Assembly: GCF_040939785.1 (NCBI RefSeq)
Contig: NZ_CP162553.1
Location: 2,976,001-3,040,000 of the forward strand
DNA length: 64,000 nucleotides
DNA from: Bradyrhizobium lupini
GTDB lineage: Bacteria > Pseudomonadota > Alphaproteobacteria > Rhizobiales > Xanthobacteraceae
Direction: 5' to 3'
Shown: piece by piece, positions 59,805-64,000 of the stretch
How positions within the stretch are numbered: the stretch's first letter is position 1
Layout: each line of letters opens with the position of its first letter
Program-made: the position numbers and the translations under genes
The notes under the pieces: generated by a model
The model's database searches: none
What the model saw: the letters and a program-made list of their open reading frames with translations, nothing else
What the model was told of the DNA's origin: nothing

Positions 59805-61546
59805 GCCTTGGCTCCGCCTTCGCTGACGATCTTGATCGGCGCCGGCGGCGTCACGCGCGGCTGGAGCACCTGGGCGAGCACCTGTTCCTTCGGCCCGAAG
59901 GCCTGCATGCGGCCGTCGCGCAGCACCAGGATCTGGTCAACCGCTTCCACGCCGATCGGACGGTGCGCCACTACGATGACGATGGCGCCGCGCTCGCGCG
60001 TCGCGCGGATGGCGCGGGTCAGCGCCTCGTCGCCTTCGGTATCGAGATTGGAATTGGGCTCGTCGAGCACGATCAGGAAGGGGTTGCCATAGAGCGCGCG
60101 CGCCAGCGCCACGCGCTGCGCCTGGCCCGCGGAGAGCGCCGTGCCCTGCTCGCCGACCTGGGTGTTGTAGCCCTCGCGCATCTTGATGATCATCTCGTGC
60201 ACGCCGGCTTCCTTGGCGGCGGCGATGATGCCGTCAGACGTGGCCTCGGGATCGAAGCGGCTGATGTTCTGCGCGATGGTGCCGCCGAACAATTCGACGT
60301 CCTGCGGCAGATAGCCGATGTGGCGGCCAAGCATGTCCGACGACCACTGGTCGAGCGCCGCGCCGTCGAGCCGCACCTTGCCGCGGACCGGCTGCCAGAC
60401 GCCGACCAGCGCGCGGATCAGCGACGACTTGCCGGAGCCGCTCGGTCCGATCACGCCGAGGCCATTGCCGGCTTCGAGCGCAAAGGTGATGTCTTGCACG
60501 ATGAGGCGCTGGTCGCCCGGCGGCACCATGGCGATACCTTCGACCGAGAGGCGGCTGGTGGGCGCCTGCAACTGGGTCGGCATCGTCTGCGCCGGCATCT
60601 GCTCGAGAAGGCGGGTCAGACGATGCCAGCTCTGGCGTGCCGCGACAAAGGATTTCCAGTGCGCGATCGCGAGGTCGACCGGCGCGAGCGCGCGTGCCGA
60701 GAGGATCGAGCCGGCGATGATGATGCCGGCGGTCGCCTCCTGGTGGATGACGAGATAGGCGCCGACCGCGAGCACGGCCGATTGCAGCATCATGCGCAGC
60801 ACTTTTGCGACCGCGCCGAGACCGCCGGCGACGTCGCTCGCACGCTGGTTGCCGTCGAGATATTTTTCGTTGGCCTCGCTCCAGCGCGCGTTCATCCGGC
60901 CGGCCATGCCCATCGACACCATGACTTCGGCATTGCGGCGGCTGGCCTGGGCGAGATCGTTGCGCTGGGCGGCGAGCCCCATCGCCTCGCGCGCCGGCTG
61001 GCGGGACATCAACTCGGTGACCAGCGTCAACCCGACCAGGATGACGGCTCCGACCAGCGCGGTGACGCCGATCATGACGTGGAAGGCGAAGCAGATGGCG
61101 AGATAGAGCGGCAGCCAGGGCAGGTCGAAGAACGCGCTCGGTCCCATGCCGCCGAGGAAGGAACGGACATTGTCGAGATCCCGCAGCGGCTGAAGCCCCT
61201 CGTTGCGGCTGCCAACCAGCAGCGGCAGGCGCACGATGGTGTCGAACACCCGCTTGTTCAAGGCTTCGTCCAGGGCGGTACCGACCCGGCCCAAGATCCG
61301 GTTGCGGATCATGTCCAGCACGCCCTGCGCCATGTAGAGGAAACCGGCGAGGACGATCAGGCCGACCAGGGTCGGAATACTGCGGCTCGGCAGCACCCGG
61401 TCGTAGACCTCCAGCATGAAGATCGACCCGGTCAGATAGAGCAGGTTGATCATGCAGCTCATCAAGCCGACGCCGACAAACGCCGTGCGACAGGCGCGCA
61501 GCGCATCACCGAGCTCTGAGCGGCGGACGCCGGGAACGGCTGCCAT
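59801..61546 (-). CDS. prtD: Type I secretion ABC transporter, PrtD family
   Basis: 581 residues. Membrane domain (about 20-300, five or six helices; SIFMLEVYDRVLPSRSIPTL) and ATPase domain with Walker A GPSGSGKSS, Q-loop LPQDVELFGG, signature LSAGQAQRVALARAL and Walker B FLIVLDEPNSNLD. PrtD-type exporters lack the C39-like N-terminal domain, as here, and export repeats-in-toxin proteases and similar proteins. It is first in the operon with the HlyD-family gene. The 260-base upstream region probably holds the promoter; no substrate gene is next to it. Confidence 0.92.
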   Translation of the reverse strand: MAAVPGVRRSELGDALRACRTAFVGVGLMSCMINLLYLTGSIFMLEVYDRVLPSRSIPTLVGLIVLAGFLYMAQGVLDMIRNRILGRVGTALDEALNKRVFDTIVRLPLLVGSRNEGLQPLRDLDNVRSFLGGMGPSAFFDLPWLPLYLAICFAFHVMIGVTALVGAVILVGLTLVTELMSRQPAREAMGLAAQRNDLAQASRRNAEVMVSMGMAGRMNARWSEANEKYLDGNQRASDVAGGLGAVAKVLRMMLQSAVLAVGAYLVIHQEATAGIIIAGSILSARALAPVDLAIAHWKSFVAARQSWHRLTRLLEQMPAQTMPTQLQAPTSRLSVEGIAMVPPGDQRLIVQDITFALEAGNGLGVIGPSGSGKSSLIRALVGVWQPVRGKVRLDGAALDQWSSDMLGRHIGYLPQDVELFGGTIAQNISRFDPEATSDGIIAAAKEAGVHEMIIKMREGYNTQVGEQGTALSAGQAQRVALARALYGNPFLIVLDEPNSNLDTEGDEALTRAIRATRERGAIVIVVAHRPIGVEAVDQILVLRDGRMQAFGPKEQVLAQVLQPRVTPPAPIKIVSEGGAKA

Positions 61547-61751
61547 CAGTCTGATCTCTTTCGGGTAGGGGCCAAAGTCCCTGATTTCAAAGGCAAATTC
61601 AGGAGTAATTGACCCGGATTAACATCGCGTTTGCGCTCATCGCTCAACGCAGTCGAACACCCGGGACCCCTATGGCCCACAACACCCCCGACCGACCTTG
61701 CACGCAAGTCCGGAATCTCACGATCTTGCGGCTTTTTCTTGCAGACATGTC

Positions 61752-61775
61752 ACCTCTCCCCGGGCGGGGAGAGGT
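61752..61775. repeat. Hairpin of the CCTCTCCCC type
   Basis: Perfect 10-bp stem ACCTCTCCCC / GGGGAGAGGT with a GGGC loop in the 260-base gap between the prtD start and the GlsB-like gene. A similar CTCCC/GGGGAG pair is near 2043-2065. It recalls another rhizobial intergenic repeat. The rest of the gap shows no gene. Confidence 0.65.
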
Positions 61776-61806
61776 CAAAAGTTCGATCAATTGAACCCGG
61801 GCGCCA

Positions 61807-62076
61807 TTAGAACCGGCCGCCGCCGCGGACGAGCCGCACCACCAGCAGCAGGATGACCGCGCCGATGGCGGAATAGATGATCTCCGATATCAGCCCGGTG
61901 CCGATGTGAATGCCGAGCTTCGGAAACAGGAAGCTTGCCACCAGCGCGCCGGCAATGCCGACCACGATATCGCCGATGATGCCGAACCCGGTTCCGCGCA
62001 CCACCTTGCCGGCCAGCCAACCAGCGACGAGGCCGACGAACAGGATGACAAGCAAGCCTTCATTCGAAATGTACAT
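61807..62076 (-). CDS. GlsB/YeaQ/YmgE family membrane protein (transglycosylase-associated)
   Basis: 89 residues from the ATG at 62076. Three hydrophobic Gly-rich helices: EGLLVILFVGLVAGWLAG, GTGFGIIGDIVVGIAGALVASFLF and ISEIIYSAIGAVILLLVVRLVRGGG. The pattern GWLAGKVVRGxGxGxxGDxxxGxxGA is the Transgly_assoc signature. Inner membrane, stress-linked in E. coli, molecular function unknown. Single gene between the secretion genes and the ABC ATPase. Confidence 0.9.
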   Translation of the reverse strand: MYISNEGLLVILFVGLVAGWLAGKVVRGTGFGIIGDIVVGIAGALVASFLFPKLGIHIGTGLISEIIYSAIGAVILLLVVRLVRGGGRF

Positions 62077-62173
62077 AAATGAGGTCCCTCTCCGTGAACG
62101 GTTCCATGGAAGCGGAACCGGGATGAACGAGGTCTGAATGCTGTTCCCCCGTTCCCCGCTGGCGGTCCAAATA

Positions 62174-63151
62174 TCATGACAGCGCGGTGACCGGCTCCGC
62201 CAGCACGCACCGTGCTGCCCGGCCCGGCCCGACCTCCACATTCCCAGGCAATTGCTCCAGGCAGCGCGGCTGGGCAGCGGCGCAGCGGGGCGCAAAGGAG
62301 CAGTTGTGCGGCCGCTCGCCCAGCGACGGCGGGGTGCCGGGGATGGTCTCGAGCCGCTGTCCCCGCTTGGCCCCGTGGACGGTCGAGGCGAGCAGGCCCC
62401 TGGCGTAGGGATGCACCGGCGAGCGGACGATGTCGCGAAGCGTGCCCTGCTCCACGATCTGGCCGGCATACATCACCGCGACCCGGTCGCAGATCTCGAT
62501 GGCGACCCCGATGTCATGGGTGACGAAGATGACGGACATGCCGAACTCGCGCTGCAGCTCGCGCAACAGCAGCAGGATCTGGATCTGCACGGTGGCATCG
62601 AGCGCCGTGGTCGGCTCGTCCGCGAGCAATATCTTGGGACGACACGCGAGCGCCAGCGCGATCATCGCGCGCTGACGCATGCCGCCGGACATCTCATGCG
62701 GATAGGCATCGAGCCGCCGTTTTGCGGAAGGAATGCGCACGACCTCGAGCATTTCGAGTGCGCGCGCCCTGCCCTCCGCATACGACTTGCCTTCGTGACG
62801 CACCACGCTTTCGGCGATCTGCGCGCCGATGGTGTAGACCGGATCGAGCGCCAGCGCCGGCTCCTGAAAGATCATCGACACGGTTTGGCCGCGGAACGAC
62901 GACAGCTGCTCGTCGTTCATGGCGAGCACGTCGCGGCCCATGACGTTGACCTTGCCCGTGATCTGCGTGCGCTTCTTCGGCAACAGGCGCATCAGCGCGC
63001 GCAAGGTCACGCTCTTGCCCGAGCCGGACTCTCCGAGCAGGCCCAGCACCTCGCCGTCGCCGAGCGAGAGACTGAGACCGTTCACGGCATAGACCGTGCG
63101 CTCCCCGGTGAAGCGGATGTTAAGGCCTGAGATCTCGACGAGCTTTGTCAT
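62174..63151 (-). CDS. Peptide/opine-type ABC transporter ATP-binding protein (DppD/OppD family)
   Basis: 325 residues. Walker A GESGSGKSVT (about 41-50), Q-loop QEPALALDP, signature MSGGMRQRAMIALALA, Walker B ILLADEPTTALD, and the OppD-type C-terminal extension GTPPSLGERPHNCSFAPRCAAAQPRC with conserved Cys that can hold an iron-sulfur cluster. It energises uptake of oligopeptides or similar solutes. Its start overlaps the stop codon of the upstream amidase (ATGA, 63148-63151), linking uptake with amide hydrolysis. Other transporter subunits should lie beyond either the amidase or the window. Confidence 0.92.
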   Translation of the reverse strand: MTKLVEISGLNIRFTGERTVYAVNGLSLSLGDGEVLGLLGESGSGKSVTLRALMRLLPKKRTQITGKVNVMGRDVLAMNDEQLSSFRGQTVSMIFQEPALALDPVYTIGAQIAESVVRHEGKSYAEGRARALEMLEVVRIPSAKRRLDAYPHEMSGGMRQRAMIALALACRPKILLADEPTTALDATVQIQILLLLRELQREFGMSVIFVTHDIGVAIEICDRVAVMYAGQIVEQGTLRDIVRSPVHPYARGLLASTVHGAKRGQRLETIPGTPPSLGERPHNCSFAPRCAAAQPRCLEQLPGNVEVGPGRAARCVLAEPVTALS

Positions 63152-64000
63152 GACGGAAGTTTCGGCAGCCTTTCGTGGTAGTCGGTGGCGCGCTGGAACG
63201 CGGCGCCGATGGTGAGCAAGGTCGCTTCATCGAACGAGCGGCCGATCAGCTGCATGCCGATCGGAAGACCGCTTTTGGTGAAGCCCGAGGGCACCGTGAG
63301 CGACGGCAGGCCGAGGTAATTCACCGGACGGGTGAACAGCGTCAGCCGCTGCAACAGCGCCGGCGCATTCGGCCCGCCGCCAACGTCGCTCTCCTCGATC
63401 GTTGGCGCCGGCACGGGGACGCCGGCGCGATCATCGCGTCGACGCCCGATGTGGCAGCGTTGTGCGCGGCGAGCGCAGGTCCGCGCCAGCGCATCGCCTC
63501 GAGATAGGTGATGGCGGGGACCGCGAGGCCGTTCTGGAGCCGCATCAACACCTGCGGACCATAATCCTGCGGCCGCTCAATCATCCAGCGCTTGTGGAAG
63601 GCGGCGGCTTCGGCTGCGAGCACGAGCTGGCTTGCCGAGGACAATTGCCGCTGGTCGGGCAGCTCGACCGTGACGATGTCGGCGCCCTCACGCTTGAGCA
63701 CCGCGACGGTCTCGTCCAGCACGCGCGCGACCTCGCCGTCGAGATCATCGACATAGAAGGACGAGGGGACGCCGACCTTGAGGCCCTTCAGCGAGCCCTT
63801 GGTCGCGCCGACATAGTCAGACAGCGGCTCATGACTGCAGGTCGAATCCTCAGGATCAGGGCCGGCCATCAGCGCCAGCAGCAGCGCGCAATCCTCGGCG
63901 GTGCGGGCGAGCGGGCCGACCGTGTCGAGCGACTGCGACAGCGGCATCGCGCCGGCGCGGCTGACCCGGCCGACGGTGGTCTTCAATCCCGTGACGCCGC
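63148..64000 (-). pseudogene. Amidase signature family protein, 3' part, frameshifted and cut by the window end
   Basis: The gene enters from the right edge in frame (GVTGLKTTVGRVSRAGAMPLSQS) and reads typical amidase C-terminal half: LDTVGPLARTAEDCALLLALMAGPDPED, GVPSSFYVDDLDGEV. The frame breaks at the GGGG run 63415-63418: before it APASP, after it in the next frame VPAPTIEESDVGGG and on to LPSLTVPSGFTKSGLPIGMQLIGRSFDEATLL. Adding one base joins them. The catalytic Lys and Ser residues lie outside the window. It overlaps the ABC ATPase start by 4 bases; amidase plus peptide ABC ATPase suggests uptake and cleavage of an amide or peptide. Confidence 0.85.

Noticed and set aside
59963..61519. 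518-codon plus-strand frame over prtD
   Set aside because: Antisense to a gene with complete ABC-exporter motifs; low-complexity His/Asp/Arg composition.

Overview
The window looks like the chromosome of a slow-growing rhizobial alphaproteobacterium, most probably Bradyrhizobium or a close relative. Supporting points are the high GC with strong GC3, an mbfA-type ferritin gene under an Irr-like palindrome, a MloK1-like cyclic-nucleotide-gated channel, OpgC, DUF1127/DUF3775/DUF1488 small proteins, and several families of intergenic inverted repeats typical of this group. I see no rRNA, CRISPR, phage or insertion-sequence genes; the only RNA gene is an initiator tRNA-fMet (28177-28253).

Layout. 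1-2 kb: end of an SDR/thioesterase/ABC-binding-protein group. 2-4.4 kb: a glutathione-transferase (GST) gene with a small gene, divergent from a WYL regulator, then a YkgJ cysteine-cluster protein. 5-9.7 kb: DUF3307 protein, membrane-tethered TAXI-type binding protein, small membrane protein, cyclic-nucleotide-gated channel, crotonase. 9.7-12.3 kb: a second GST/WYL-regulator pair around a perfect palindrome. 12.3-21.5 kb: desaturase, MetX-like hydrolase, zinc-ribbon metallo-beta-lactamase (MBL)-fold protein, MFS transporter, frameshifted acyl-CoA synthetase, second ABC-binding protein, DUF2059 protein, OpgC. 21.7-25.6 kb: class III cyclase/AAA/TPR regulator, frameshifted, and an unknown protein. 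25.7-28.3 kb: haloacetate-dehalogenase-like hydrolase, SDR with divergent ArsR regulator, tRNA. 28.5-41.7 kb: aldehyde and GMC oxidoreductases, SDRs, quinone oxidoreductase, two paralogous MBL hydrolases, FAH-family protein, GST, serine hydrolase, epoxide-hydrolase-like protein. 41.7-50 kb: mbfA, amidase, CinA-type amidohydrolase, a two-amidohydrolase plus Rieske operon, LysR, DUF1127, GNAT. 50-54.9 kb: crotonase, SDR, AidB-like acyl-CoA dehydrogenase, zinc alcohol dehydrogenase. 55-64 kb: polytopic glycosyltransferase-like protein, DUF1488, AMP nucleosidase, type I secretion PrtD/PrtE pair, GlsB-like protein, and a peptide-type ABC ATPase coupled to an amidase cut by the window end.

Functionally this is mostly metabolic accessory DNA: acyl-CoA and aromatic breakdown, detoxification by GST/SDR/hydrolase enzymes under local one-component regulators, and solute uptake. 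The clearest regulatory sites are dyads between divergent genes (10813-10843, 27686-27718) and the Irr-like palindrome over the mbfA promoter (41718-41738). Four genes carry apparent single-base frame breaks (near 18038, 24160, 55065, 63416). Either the assembly has indel errors or several genes are decaying, so those gene models need read-level confirmation.
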